From Salvia splendens (lineage: Eukaryota > Streptophyta > Magnoliopsida > Lamiales > Lamiaceae), in NCBI RefSeq assembly GCF_004379255.2, contig NC_056051.1:26033267-26097266 (forward strand): 64,000 nucleotides of DNA, written 5' to 3'. The notes below the pieces were generated by a model. The model was given only the letters and a program-made list of their open reading frames with translations. It was not told where the DNA came from and made no database searches. Numbering within the stretch: the first letter of the stretch is position 1; each line of letters starts with the position of its first letter. A program made the translations under genes and the position numbers. Below are positions 10,654-22,023 of this stretch, piece by piece.

Positions 10654-12041
10654 GAGTGAACTACAAAAATGGTCCATGGACTATAGGTTTATCTCGTCCA
10701 TAGTCCCTGGACTTTAAAAATATCACCAGACATCCCTGGATTAAGTGTTTATCTTGAAATTGGTCCTTTTGTCATTTTTTGATACGAAAATACCCTTTTG
10801 AGGGTTTGAGCAATTTGGTCTTTTCACACTTTTAACATTTTAAATCTGATATCATTTCAGTGATATATTAAATCTGATATTATTTCAAAATGATCATTTT
10901 CTTCCATTTTGTCATCTTCAATTTGTTTCTTTATTTTAATATTAGATTTAATTTTATAAAATTAAATTTTAAATTTAGATTTTTAATATCAGTAAATTTT
11001 TATCAATTAAAATTATCAATTCATAAGCACTATAAATATTGATTAAAACTATTGATTTTTGTTATTTAATATAATATTCAGTTGAATCGAAGAAGTATAG
11101 AAAAATAATATTAATCATGATGGAAAAATAAGAGCTATTATACTTAGCCTTCGTTCGGTTGTTATAATTGCTTGTGATTATATATTATGAAGTTGACTAA
11201 AAATTTGATACTACTAAAAATTTTATATAGGAGTATTTTGTTTAAATTTTCTAGTTAATTTTGATTGTTTTCAAATAAATAAATGAAAATTATATTAGTT
11301 TTACATTAGATGGATATTTATTTCAGAATAATTGTGTTATATGATATATTTATGATTAAAACTATTAAATATTGATTAAAACTAAGTTGGCATCAGCATA
11401 CCTTATTGATTAAATATTAAACACTATCAGATATTGTTTAAAACTATTAATTTTGTTATTTAATACTCCCTTCGTTCCATAGTAATAGAGTCATTTTGTC
11501 ATTTTGGTACGTTCTATAGTAATAGAGTCATTTTCCTTTTTAATAAAAGTCAACACATTTCTCAACACCTACTTTACTCTCTCTTACTTTATTATCTCTT
11601 CATCTCTCTACCTTTTTCATTTTCCAACACATTTTTTCTTAATCCTCGTGCCGAAAAGAAACACCTCATTTACTATGGAACGGAGGGAGTAGTAATTTTA
11701 ATAATTAATAAAAATTTATTGATATTTAAAAATTTAATTTTATAAAATTAAATCTAATATTAAAATAAAGAAACAAGTGAAAGATAACAAAAGGGAAGAA
11801 GAATAATAATTTTGAAATAATATCAGATTTAATACATCATTGAAATAATATCATATTTAAAATGATAAAAGTATACAAAAACCAAATTGTCCAAACCCTC
11901 AAAAGGGTATTTTCGTATCAAAATATGGCAAAATGACCAATTTCGAGATAAATCCTTAATCCAGGGATGTCTGACGATATTTTTAAAATTCAGGGACTGT
12001 AGGCAAGATAAACTCATAGTTCATGGACTCGTAGTTCACTC
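10654..12041. mobile_element. long-TIR MULE-like non-autonomous element
   Basis: Two inverted arms of about 350 bp (10654 to about 11005, and about 11700 to 12041) begin with gagtgaactac and share blocks such as ccctggactttaaaaatatc and gaaaatacccttttgagggttt. They are flanked by near-identical 9-bp repeats, tgtttcttt (10645-10653) and tatttcttt (12042-12050), the duplication length of Mutator-like elements. The interior is AT-rich without a transposase and holds a Stowaway MITE. A single arm of the same family lies at about 36905-37235. Confidence 0.75.
11466..11689. mobile_element. Stowaway-type MITE nested in the MULE-like element
   Basis: The ends are ctcccttcgttcc and ggaacggagggag, with TA on each side (11464-11465 and 11690-11691). 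It carries two tagtaatagagtcatttt copies near the left end and lies between the arms of the surrounding element, so it inserted later. Confidence 0.82.
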
Positions 12042-12253
12042 TATTTCTTTTCGTAGACTTTGCTATAAATGGGCTTCATTTCTTACAAATTAATGTCACG
12101 ATTCATTCTAATTCGATGAATCTATGAAACCTTATTAATATTCTAATAAACAATCGTTGTCACCATATATTCCATATGCCACCCCCACTCATTTAATACT
12201 ACAATCTCCATATTTTGTTTCTATACCTAAAATCATGGAGTAGAAATTGAATG

Positions 12254-12452
12254 CTCCCTTCATCCTGATTACTGTCTCGCATTTTGTTTTCAGTCCTTCA
12301 ACAAATATATGTTTTATTTATTTTTTACTTATTTTGATAAACATCTCCAAAATGTAATATTTTTATTATAAAATTATAAAAATAGAATCCACATTGTAAT
12401 AATATTTTTATATACTTTAAATTAAAGTGACAGATAATCACCAAAAAGGGAG
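12254..12452. mobile_element. diverged Stowaway-like MITE
   Basis: The left end, ctcccttcatcctgattactgtc, is matched by an inverted right end, gacagataatcaccaaaaagggag, followed by TA. The ends are eroded. It lies about 350 bp upstream of the probable 5' exon of the GT47 gene. Confidence 0.55.
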
Positions 12453-13220
12453 TAATTAATTACATATATTCATACCAAAAACTTGACTTGTGTGGGGGAG
12501 AAAGTGACTCGGTGGCCTTCAAGAATAATGCCACTAGACAAAAATCCGTTCTTGATGTTCAACATCTGTCAAAATCACAACCAAAATCGAGGAAATAATA
12601 ATAAATTATACAGCAGCCTGCAAAATCTCTATTTCAAAATTCTCAAACCCTGCAAACTTTTTTTATTGAATCAGTGTAATTATTGTAAAATTAAAATTGA
12701 GTGTAGAATAAAAAAATGGTTTTTCTTTTGTAGTGATGATCAAGATTTAGTGGGAATTTCAAGAAATTGGTGAAGAGAGCTGATGTTCAGCTGTAAACAG
12801 GTATATCTCTCATGCCCATCTTTTCTTTCTTTGGTAATTTGTTCATGGTGATGAAATTTGAATAAATTGTATAAATTCTTGATGGCCCAGAATATAAAAA
12901 TTGAATCTTGGCAAAGTTTTGAGCTTGTAATTATGTTTAGATTTATGTTTCTTGAACTTATCGATGCTCATATGCTTTTCTCTGTGTGTGTGTGTTTCAC
13001 TTTTGCAGGTTGGATTTTGGGTCTTATTTATTGAGTAATGAATGATCAAAGGAAATACAGTAAATTTTATTTCTAGGGTTTATTCTTCAATTCTTTTTTA
13101 GGGAAATTCCTAAAACATGTGTAATATAGTAGGATTGGGATTCATTTGATTCCATATAATTTCCATTTACATGAATTTGGGAATAAAATTAGAAGTTTTT
13201 GGAGCAGATTTGTTGTGTAA

Positions 13221-15191
13221 ATGTCTTCATCAGTTTCAGAAAAGAAGGTTATGCCATCAAGGCATCTTTCTTGTCTCATAGCAATCTCAGTGTTTCTTTT
13301 GATCTCATCAACACTGTCCCTTATTGAGTTCCGTCATTCTTCAGCGCCTAGCCCGGTTTTCCCGTTTATAAGCTTGAGCAATGCATCATCAGCTGGCTCG
13401 AACTTGAGTAGAGGAGAAGGCAGTGAACAGGGGAGTCGTGTTCTTGATAGAGCGAATTTAGTTAGTGAGCTCGACTCACCAGGCTTGTCTTGTGACGTAG
13501 AGCGGACTCTTCTTAGGGTGTATATGTATGACTTGCCTCTCGAATTTCATTTCGGGTTGTTAGGCTGGAGGGGGACCGGGGATCATCAAATTTGGCCTAG
13601 TGTTGATGGAGGGAGCGTAATCCCGTCTTACCCCGGTGGTTTGAATCTGCAGCATAGCGCGGAGTATTGGCTCACTCTCGACCTTCTTGCATCGAATGGT
13701 GAGGATGTGGCCAGGCCGTGTAGTGCAATCAGAGTCAACAACTCGAGAGAAGCTGATGTAATTTTTGTGCCCTTTTTCTCGTCTTTGAGCTACAACCGGC
13801 ACTCAAAGCGTCAGGGGAAGCATAACGTTAGCCTTGACAGGATGCTGCAGGAACGGCTCGTTTTGTTTCTGAAAGGCCAGAGCGAGTGGAAGCGATTTGG
13901 TGGGAGAAATCATCTGATTTTGGCTCATCACCCGAATAGCATGCTGCTTGCTAGGGACAAGCTGGGGTCGGCTATGTTTGTGCTCGCTGATTTTGGGAGA
14001 TATCCGCCTGAAATAGCGAATGTCGAGAAGGATGTGATTGCCCCGTACAAGCATATGGTGAGAACGATTCCGGCTGCTGATTCTGCCCCTTTCAGTGAGA
14101 GGCCAATATTAGCCTATTTTCAAGGAGCAATTTATCGGAAGGATGTAAGTACTATCTCTCTCTCTCTATCTATCTATCTATATATATACCCGTTCGATAA
14201 AATATTTGTCTTTAATGCATAGAATCTTGATTTATGTTACAAAAACTGTGTTCGTGGTCTCTTTAGGCGCTTGTAACTGTGGATATATTGTGTAGAGATA
14301 CTCGACAATCACCACTTTGCTTCAATAGCTATACAAAATAAATTGTGTTTAGCTAAGTATTGGTTGTTATTATTTCATTTACCCAAAAATGTCCTACTGC
14401 TTAGGTAATTACTGATTAGTACCCATTGTTTCATTTTGGAAATAAAATGTCTCTAAAAAATTCCGGCTGTCCGGGATATATCATTGTGGCAAATGAAATA
14501 CAAAATTGTCATGTAGACAAGGGATATGTATTTTCGGCTGCCACAACGATATCCCGATCGTCAGAAAACTTTTGCGGGATGACGGGAACATTTTATTCAC
14601 AAAAATGACAGGAAAAAATCGACCATTTAACCTATTGTTTTTATATATGATATGGATACCGCTTGTTCGGTTTTTCAGGGTGGAGCTATTCGTCAAGAGC
14701 TATTCTACCTTCTTAAAGACGAGAGCGACGTGCACTTCACATTCGGGAGCGTCCAAGCACACGGGGTCAGCAAGGCGAGCAAGGGAATGGCCTCGTCCAA
14801 GTTTTGCCTAAACATTGCTGGAGACACCCCTTCGTCCAATCGCCTGTTCGATGCCATTGCAAGCCACTGCGTCCCCGTGATCATCAGCGATGAGATTGAG
14901 CTACCGTACGAGGATGTTCTCGACTACTCGGAGTTCAGCATATTCGTCCGTGCATCGGATGCCATGAGCAGCAAAGGCTACCTCCTGAATCTTCTCAGAG
15001 GCATCAAGCAAGAGGAGTGGACCAAAATGTGGGAGAAGTTGAAGGCAATTGCCGGACAGTTTGAGTACCAGCACCCGTCACGGCCTAATGACGCTGTCGA
15101 CATGATCTGGCAGACTGTTTACCGCAAGAAAATGCGCACGAAGCTCGATGTGCATCGGAGGACTCGCTACCGCAGGTCACAATTTCAATAA
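13221..15191 (+). CDS. exostosin-family (GT47) glycosyltransferase, ARAD1-like
   Basis: The coding exons are 13221-14144 and 14679-15191 (intron 14145-14678, gt...ag, phase 0), giving 478 aa. Residues about 14-34 form a hydrophobic signal anchor, expected to place the enzyme as a type II protein in the Golgi. The exostosin domain starts with RVYMYDLPLEFHFGLL (about residue 98) and includes DVIFVPFFSSLSYN, ILAYFQGAIYRKDGG across the splice, KFCLNIAGDTPSSNRLFDAI and SDEIELPYEDVLDY. These are typical of plant GT47 subgroup B, which contains the arabinan-related ARAD proteins. The exact sugar and acceptor cannot be read from the sequence. A 5' leader intron is likely at 12801-13008 (cag/gtatat ... 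tttgcag). The coding intron begins with a TC and CTAT microsatellite. Confidence 0.9.
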
Positions 15192-15518
15192 TGTTTATAA
15201 AATGTTGAATTCTAGGAATTCATAGTTGAATGTTTTTGTTATCCCCAATTTTGCTGTGTAGAATATGAAAACTCTGTTTTTTTTTGCAATTTTATATAAT
15301 TCTTGATTCTAATAGAAAGGGAACTATATATTCCTATGTGAAAATGAGCATAATACATATGTGATCAATGCTTAGAGTCTATAACACATGTTTGCTTCCT
15401 TTAGCTGCGTATACGAGGAAGATGCAACATCTAAACAAATGAAACAATTGTACGATATTAAACCTACACTGCAGGCATCAAGAGGCAGCGAAAATTTGTA
15501 ACCTCGTCGTTTGCAGGG
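15192..15518. other. shared 3' region between convergent genes
   Basis: AT-rich sequence between the GT47 stop and the CLE stop. It must hold the 3' ends of both transcripts. No other feature is seen. Confidence 0.5.
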
Positions 15519-15779
15519 TCAAGATCGGTTGTGAATAGGGTCCGATCCTCCTCGGACTGTTCTCTTTTCCGATTGATTCGAATCAAAAGTCATTGCAGGC
15601 GAAGGCGCGGTTTCAAATGGCACGTCCAGTTCCTCTAAGGCCACGAGAAGCCTCCCTCCTCCTCCTCCTCCTCCCCGTCTTAGAGCAAGGCCGATGCTTC
15701 TTGTCGTGGGAACAGTTATCGAGAGCAGCCCGACACAGAAGAATACGAGAAGGGCAATCCGGTAAGTTGAGCGGCACAT
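15519..15779 (-). CDS. CLE45: CLE45-like secreted signalling peptide precursor
   Basis: A single-exon 86-aa precursor. Residues 1-28 (MCRSTYRIALLVFFCVGLLS...) form a signal peptide. A run of seven Gly (36-42, encoded by a CCT repeat on the plus strand) leads into a variable region. The C-terminus carries the CLE dodecapeptide RTVRGGSDPIHN (residues 73-84) followed by only Arg-Ser. The V-R-x-G-S-D-P-I-H-N pattern, with Arg in place of the usual Pro at position 4 and Ser in place of Pro/Hyp at position 7, is the form known from CLE45, a root protophloem peptide perceived by BAM3-type receptor kinases. Orthology is inferred from this motif only. It is transcribed towards the GT47 gene. Length, signal peptide and terminal motif all fit a real gene despite its small size. 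Confidence 0.85.
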   Translation of the reverse strand: MCRSTYRIALLVFFCVGLLSITVPTTRSIGLALRRGGGGGGGRLLVALEELDVPFETAPSPAMTFDSNQSEKRTVRGGSDPIHNRS

Positions 15780-15805
15780 CTTTGAGAGAGAGAGATTCTG
15801 TCTGA

Positions 15806-17686
15806 AAATGAGGGTGCTTGTTTGTTTGCTTAATGCCTTATTTGTACTTGAAATCTAATGTTGGATTAAAGCACAAAGTAGAAAAAAGGGTCCCAAAACA
15901 TCTAGAGAAGCTAAATTCACCCCAATCATAAGCAATGATAAGGCTGTTTTAGAAGATTTTGACAGGTTTGAACAAAAAGTTGGTTGGAAAAAGCATCAAC
16001 CTTGAGAAGCCAAGAATCTTTTTAGCATTGGTTCCGAAACACCCTATTCCTTCCCGTCCTCTTTAAACCATCATTTGAAAAAAACCCGCCAAACCCCGGG
16101 AAGTTAGCCTAGTGACTAGTGCACGATTCAATTCAATGTCGTAAACTTAGGTTTTCGAGACTAATAAAGAATGTAGGTCGTCGGCTTAAGACAATGTCTA
16201 GATTGGTGAATCTACGCTCGCCGGGCCTAATAGAAGTAAACACACAAGTGATCACAAACATAACAAGACAAACACAAGAATTGTTTACCTACTTCAATAC
16301 AATCTGTAGCTACGTCTATGGGTGATGTTAAGCTAGAGATTTTACTGTGTATTGAGTCTTCACTATTCACTTCCTTTCAGGCTCCGTACTTGAACACTAG
16401 TAGATTCTTCCAAGGGAAGATGCATCGTAGGTTAAGGTGTACACAAAATTTTGCATTTTAGAATACAAGAACTTTTTAGTGATTTTTTTCATCCAATGTA
16501 GCATATGAGAACCTTCAACGGGCAAGTGAATAGCTTTTCTTGGTTTGTTGGAATCATACTAAAAAATATAACAAGTCACTGAAAAATGTTGTGTTCCACA
16601 TCACTTTCAAAAATAGTGGCTTGCTTACTAAAGTTGAGAAGTTTGCAAAAAAGCTAGATAAAGTGGAAAATTACATAGGTCATATTGATAGTACACATAA
16701 AAATCACCCACACAAAATTACAAAGCATTATTTTGCTTTTTTTTGGGCAAAACTCTTGCATTGAGAGAGAGTCTTGGTTACTTGTGCTTAATGGATTTCC
16801 TTTATGCTTTTCTTTACTTCATTCTTTAGATTGTGTAAAACACTAAGATAAATCTCCCTTCATTCAAACTTGTAATAGTCCTTCAAATATACCACACTTC
16901 TATTTATTTCCTATTCTTTTAATTTTTGGGGATGGAGAAAAGATAGAATTTTCACTAATCCATGCAAGACTCTCTTTTCCTTTTAAACACTCTCTTTATC
17001 CAAGAAAATGTCACATCCGAAAACAAGTAGTACTAAAAATTTGATTTGTTTAATAGTTTTGTATTGTTTTGATAAGCATAGGCAATGACAAATCTAGAAA
17101 ATAGAATTCTACAATCGACCCGAAGCTTGAAGAATTCCCGAAGGCCCTGCGTATTCGAGTCTAATATGTTGTTGTATCCAAGAATTTTGTTTTTGCTCTT
17201 TTTTAAAAATGGATTGTGTCCATGAATCTATTTCGCTAGTTTTGTTGTATAGTAATACTAGTATTTCTTTATTTTCTTTTCTTTTTAAACTGATTTTATT
17301 TAAAGTTTTTTCTTCAAAATAGTAGTACTAAATAATTATGTATTGTATGAAAAGCTTAATTTAATTGAATTCTCTGTCCCTCAATGGTTGAGCGTAGAGT
17401 TTGTTGAGAGTGTTGTAAGAGGAACTTGATCGTACTGACAAATGTGGACTTAGACCAAGATTAAAAAAAATACGTACCATACTATTTACATAGGAATTTA
17501 TCTTCGATGACTTTTTATTCTTGATGAATAAAATCAGTAAATTTGATTTAATTAAAAATGGATCCCAATTCCCAAATGATGTAACAATACAACTGGATTT
17601 TATATTCTCATTCTTTTTTCTGTAGAAAACTCTTATGCTAGAATATTACCAAATCACGTACAAATAGAGAAACTCAGAAAATCATA
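15806..17686. other. intergenic, possible decayed LTR fragment
   Basis: No gene is supported. Around 16100-16330 the sequence (gtttacctacttcaatacaatctgtagctacgtc) resembles retrotransposon LTR borders, but no second copy or target duplication is seen. The region 15780-16000 is the expected promoter side of the CLE gene. Confidence 0.4.
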
Positions 17687-17951
17687 CTCCTCCGTCCCGG
17701 CTAAAATGACACATTCCTTAGCTGGTACGAGATTTTAGGAGTTGTTGTTAAAGTATTTAATTGGAGAGAGAAAAAATGAGTATAAATATTAACATAGAGA
17801 GATAAAGAAAGATGAATATTTTAATAAGAGTGGAAAAAAATTATTGGGTTTATTAACTGGAGAGAGAAAGATTTCTAAAAAAGGAAATGTCATCTTATTT
17901 GGGACAAGCTAAAAAGGAAAATGTGTCATCTTAAGTGGGACGGATAGAGCA
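17687..17951. mobile_element. Stowaway-like MITE
   Basis: The left end, ctcctccgtcccggctaaaatgac, is matched by an inverted right end, gtcatcttaagtgggacggatagag. TA precedes the left end. The right terminus is eroded. It lies just upstream of the PPR gene. Confidence 0.65.
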
Positions 17952-18133
17952 CTTACTTTATTAACAATTTAAAATTAAATACGGTAGTATATTTCGTACT
18001 ATTTTTTCATTTCAAGTATTAGTATTTATTTATTCAGTAATTATTAAATAAATAAATATTATTGAGATGGATTTGTATTTGAAGAGAGAAAATTGGCCGG
18101 CAAATTCCTCCGGTAAGCGCGAATCGCCAAGAT

Positions 18134-19855
18134 ATGAAGATCATCTCTCTCATAAAATCAATCAAACACAAACCACATCTTCTCCAACTCCACTCCTTCC
18201 TTCTCTGCTCCTCTCATTTCTTAAACCCCACCGTTTTCCTCGCTTTCCTCTCCCGCCTCTCGCTGCTCGATTTATCCTACTCCGGCAGAGTCTTCTCCGC
18301 CTTCCCAGAGCCCAACATCTCCCTCTACAACACCCTAATCAGGGCCCATTCCTTCCGCCGCGATTCATCCCGCAGAGGCTTCCAATTCTACCATGAATTG
18401 CTTCACTCCGGCATTTCACCAAACGCGTTGTCAGCAACCGCCGCCATCAAGTGTTGCGCGAAGATGGAGTCCTTGAGAAGCGGGACGCAGGTCCATGGAA
18501 GGATTTGGAGAGACGGGTACTTATCTGATTCGCTTTTGCAGACAACGTTGATGGATTTCTACTCATCTCTGGAGAAGGGCGATGACGCCTGCAAAGTGTT
18601 CGACGAAATGCCTGACCCAGACGTTGTCGCTTGGAACGTCTTGATCTCTTGCTACACTCGCAACGGGCGAACCCGCGATGCCTTGGCTTTGTTTGACGAG
18701 ATGAGAAGTTCGAATTCATGTATCCCTGATGACGTCACTTGCTTGCTGATGCTTCAAGCTTGCGGCAGCTTGAATTCGTTGGAATGGGGCGAGAAAGTTC
18801 ATGACTTTATCTTAGAACACGGCTTGATCGGTTCGAGAAGAGTCTCCAACTCCCTCATAACGATGTACTCCCGCTGCGGGTGCGTCGAGAAAGCGTTCGA
18901 GGTGTTTCGCCGCTCGGCTGATCAGAGAGACGTCGTGTCGTGGACTGCGATGATCTCGGGACTAGCAAGCAACGGCTATGGCAGGGACGCCGTCGAGGCG
19001 TTTGAACGGATGCAGCGCGAAGGGGTCTCGCCGGGGGAGCAGACGTTTACGGCCCTGTTATCCGCGTGCAGCCACTCGGGGCTGGTGGACGAGGGCCGGA
19101 TGTATTTCCAAGCCATGGGGCGCGATTTTGGCATCACGCCTAATGTCCACCACTACGGGTGTATGGTGGATCTCCTCGGCCGCGCAGGGCTGCTGGACGA
19201 GGCCTACGGCCTCGTCCGTTCGATGAGGATCAAGCCCGACGCTACAATGTGGAGGACGTTGCTCGGAGCGTGTAGGATCCATGGCAATGTTGGCCTCGGG
19301 GAGCAAGTAATCGAGCATCTCGTTGAACTTAAGGCTCAAGAAGCCGGGGACTACGTGCTCCTTCTCAACATATACTCGTCGTGTGGGGATTCGGACAAGG
19401 TGATGGAAGTTAGGAAAGCTATGAAGGATAAAGGGATTCACACGACGCCTGCCTCTAGCACGATCGAGTTGAAGGGTAAGGTGCACGAGTTCTTCGCGGA
19501 CGATGTTTTGCATCCGCGGAAGAGGGAGATCTACGAGATGCTCGGAGAGATCATCCAGCAGCTGAGGATTGGTGGTTATGTGGCTGAGATATCCTCGGAG
19601 ATGCAAAGGGCTGAATCAGGGAGCGAGGCGTATGTCTTGTCCTACCATAGTGAGAAACTCGCGGCTGCTTTCGGGATTCTCTCTACGCCCCCCGGGACTA
19701 TGTTGAGGATTGCGAAAGACCTGAGGATATGTGTGGATTGTCACAACTTTTTCAAGATTCTGTCTTCGGTGTACAACCGGAGAGTGGTGATCAGGGATCG
19801 CGCTCGTTTTCATCATTTTGGAGACGGGGTTTGCTCTTGCAACGACTATTGGTAA
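18134..19855 (+). CDS. PLS-class PPR protein with E and DYW domains
   Basis: An intronless 573-aa protein. After a short, possibly organelle-targeting N-terminus come PPR units, e.g. DVVAWNVLISCYTRNGRTRDA and DVVSWTAMISGLASNGYGRDA, each continuing the usual L/S pattern. Then come an E domain (TMWRTLLGACRIHGN) and a complete DYW domain ending CSCNDYW. The zinc/deaminase signature is intact: His505-Ser-Glu507 (HSEK) and Cys533-x2-Cys536 (CVDC). Such proteins bind specific RNA sites in mitochondria or plastids and carry out C-to-U editing; the target cannot be read here. It resembles Arabidopsis At3g47530 (from memory), whose neighbour there is also plastid NAD-MDH. The start is the first ATG giving a full N-terminus; an overlapping frame from 18067 is a shadow. 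The coding part is GC-rich relative to its flanks, as usual for intronless PPR genes. Confidence 0.93.
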   Translation: MKIISLIKSIKHKPHLLQLHSFLLCSSHFLNPTVFLAFLSRLSLLDLSYSGRVFSAFPEPNISLYNTLIRAHSFRRDSSRRGFQFYHELLHSGISPNALSATAAIKCCAKMESLRSGTQVHGRIWRDGYLSDSLLQTTLMDFYSSLEKGDDACKVFDEMPDPDVVAWNVLISCYTRNGRTRDALALFDEMRSSNSCIPDDVTCLLMLQACGSLNSLEWGEKVHDFILEHGLIGSRRVSNSLITMYSRCGCVEKAFEVFRRSADQRDVVSWTAMISGLASNGYGRDAVEAFERMQREGVSPGEQTFTALLSACSHSGLVDEGRMYFQAMGRDFGITPNVHHYGCMVDLLGRAGLLDEAYGLVRSMRIKPDATMWRTLLGACRIHGNVGLGEQVIEHLVELKAQEAGDYVLLLNIYSSCGDSDKVMEVRKAMKDKGIHTTPASSTIELKGKVHEFFADDVLHPRKREIYEMLGEIIQQLRIGGYVAEISSEMQRAESGSEAYVLSYHSEKLAAAFGILSTPPGTMLRIAKDLRICVDCHNFFKILSSVYNRRVVIRDRARFHHFGDGVCSCNDYW

Positions 19856-20773
19856 TGGGCTGTGTCTGAGATTTCGGAGGGGACTATAACGGAATGCGGG
19901 CGAGGTTCATCAGTGAGGCTCACAAAGTTAAGCACGCCCGGGTGGAGAGAAGGCCGGAGCGCCTTGAGCTGTCGCGACAAGGCTAGCCGATTTTCGGGTG
20001 GACAGTGATAGTTGCATTTAAAGATCTAATTGCAACTGAAGTTGTCGTTCAGCTCACTCTGTTCATCAACTTCTTGTTTGTTATGTATTTTGAATTGAGA
20101 GATGCAGAATCATCATACACAATCAAATATGCAAAAAATTCTTACTTGGAGTTTCTACTTAATTAGTTAAGGGCTTCATTCGTCCACAATTATGAGTCTC
20201 TTTATTTGTCACGAATTTGAAAAAATACAAGTTGAAATGAGACTCCTATTTGGCAGATAGACCGAAATCCAAATGGGGCTACTATTGTCAGACGGAGAGA
20301 GTATGTGATTACTATGTTTCGGGGAAAGTGTCTTAAAGAGGTTTTATAAGTGATTTGTTCGTTCGAGTCTAATCTGTCAAACTGAACAACATTCATAAGA
20401 TTCAATTTTATCTAATCCATCAAACCAAACATTCATAAGATTCAATTTTATCTAATCCATCAAACCAAACGAACCTGAGAGAGTGGGAGAGAGAGAACAG
20501 TGATAGACGAGAAAACAAAATGCAGCACTGCAGCAGTTCGAACAGCGTAGCAACACTGTCTCTGAAATGTTATTACCAAATATGGATAAAACACAGAATC
20601 CCTCAACTTGTGAAAACACTACATAACCAAATTTCTATGTAAAGAAAGTGACGATGGGTTTTTTAAGAAATATGCCTACAAAACTGAAATCCGATGCCCC
20701 AATCGCCGCACTACTTTCATTATTCTTACCCTCAAAATAGATACTGCCGCTTGAGCTCTACCAAGACTTGCAT
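19856..20773. other. 3' regions of PPR and MDH genes
   Basis: Spacer between convergent genes. 20181-20303 looks like an eroded Stowaway-type MITE (cattcgtccacaattatgag ... cagacggagagagta). No gene is seen. Confidence 0.45.
20391..20470. repeat. 40-bp perfect tandem duplication
   Basis: attcataagattcaatttta and the 20 bases after it occur twice back to back without a mismatch (20391-20430 and 20431-20470). It lies between the PPR and MDH stops. Confidence 0.9.
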
Positions 20774-22009
20774 TCATGCAGCGACCGCCTGCTTCTGAAC
20801 AAACGCCACACCTTTCTCGATGCTCGCCTTCAGCTCTGTCTTGAGCTCCTGCAACGCCTTCTGTTCGTACTCGGTCAGCCCTTGAAGCTCGGACAAGATC
20901 ACCACCTCCACCCCGTCCTTCCCGAGCTTGACCCTTGATGCGAAGAACGGAAGCTCGGTCAGCTCCGACTGGATGAACGAGCACTCGTAGACATCCGTGT
21001 CCCCGTCGAGCGCTCGGAGCGAAGACTCGACGAATCGCGCAGCAGCGTATGCCATGGAAAGGGTGGCGGACCCGGCTCCTGCTTTTGCCTCGACTACCTC
21101 AGTCCCGGCGTTCTGAATCCTCACGGTCAGTTCTTGCACTTCCTCGTCAGTAAAAGTGACTGACGGCTTCGCCTTCGACAGTAACGGCAAAATGGTGATC
21201 CCCGCGTGTCCACCGATGACTGGGACGTCGACGTCAATGAGCTTCAGGTTCTTCTTCTGGGCGAGGAATGTGTTTGCTCTGACGACGTCGAGAGTGGTTA
21301 CGCCGAAGAGCTTCTTCGGATCGTAAACTCCTTTCTGTTTCAAAACCTCAGCAGCGATCGGAACTGTGGAGTTGACTGGGTTGCTGATGATGTGAATGAA
21401 GGCATTGGGGCAGTTGTCAGCGACGGCCCCGACCAAGGTCTTCACGATGTTGGCGTTGATGTTGAAGAGGTCATCACGAGTCATGCCTGGCTTCCTCGGA
21501 ACACCAGCTGGGATGACCACAACATCCACGTCTCTCAAACAAGCAGCCAACTCAGACTCTCCTGTGAAATCCGACACCTTGGACGGGGTGTTGCAGTGGC
21601 TGAGATCGGCAGCAACTCCCTTCACGTTTGCTATATCGTAAAGGTTCAACTCGGAAACCAGTGGCGACATCTTGACCAAAAGGGCTAGTGGCTGGCCTAT
21701 ACCGCCAGAAGCTCCAAGAATAGCCACTTTATATGATGCCTGAGGCTGAACACGACTGTAAGATCTGTTGCTGCATCTCCAGGCCTTTGAATTATATCCC
21801 TGCTTAAGAACTAGAGTGCTTTCATCACCCAAGAACGACGATTGTGACTCACAGCTCACGGAGTTTCCTGCCTTGAGGCCACTGAAGCTCGTAAGGTAAT
21901 TCTTTGGGTTCAACTTCACGCTGGAAGCCTTCAACTGCGTGGAACCAACTCTGGGCCCGGCAGATGCAGTTGATCCAACAGAAAAACCGGTTGCTGATGT
22001 TGCGGCCAT
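20774..22009 (-). CDS. plNAD-MDH: plastid NAD-dependent malate dehydrogenase
   Basis: A single coding exon for 411 aa. Residues 1 to about 90 are Ser/Thr/Lys-rich and lack acidic runs, as expected of a chloroplast transit peptide. The mature enzyme starts near [15 protein letters not shown] (NAD-binding Gly motif, residues 95-107). It contains the substrate-binding loop [13 protein letters not shown], the [10 protein letters not shown] strand and the catalytic His in [13 protein letters not shown]. It interconverts malate and oxaloacetate with NAD(H) in the plastid stroma. I chose the ATG at 22009 and not the upstream in-frame one at 22066, because a splice acceptor (tgcag) at 22024-22025 lies between them and the conserved transit peptide starts at [10 protein letters not shown] 1.48-kb leader intron (22024-23502) separates it from a non-coding first exon ending at 23503. 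It is tail to tail with the PPR gene. Confidence 0.95.
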   Translation of the reverse strand: MAATSATGFSVGSTASAGPRVGSTQLKASSVKLNPKNYLTSFSGLKAGNSVSCESQSSFLGDESTLVLKQGYNSKAWRCSNRSYSRVQPQASYKVAILGASGGIGQPLALLVKMSPLVSELNLYDIANVKGVAADLSHCNTPSKVSDFTGESELAACLRDVDVVVIPAGVPRKPGMTRDDLFNINANIVKTLVGAVADNCPNAFIHIISNPVNSTVPIAAEVLKQKGVYDPKKLFGVTTLDVVRANTFLAQKKNLKLIDVDVPVIGGHAGITILPLLSKAKPSVTFTDEEVQELTVRIQNAGTEVVEAKAGAGSATLSMAYAAARFVESSLRALDGDTDVYECSFIQSELTELPFFASRVKLGKDGVEVVILSELQGLTEYEQKALQELKTELKASIEKGVAFVQKQAVAA

Positions 22010-22023
22010 CTTAGAGTTGCAAC

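Noticed and set aside
16119..16325. 68-codon frame and LTR-like text
   Set aside because: No partner LTR, no target duplication and no domain; kept only as a remark in the spacer entry.
19058..19606. 182-codon minus-strand frame
   Set aside because: It is antisense to the DYW-PPR gene and shows no domain; shadow.
21206..21688. 160-codon plus-strand frame
   Set aside because: It is antisense to the malate dehydrogenase gene; shadow.
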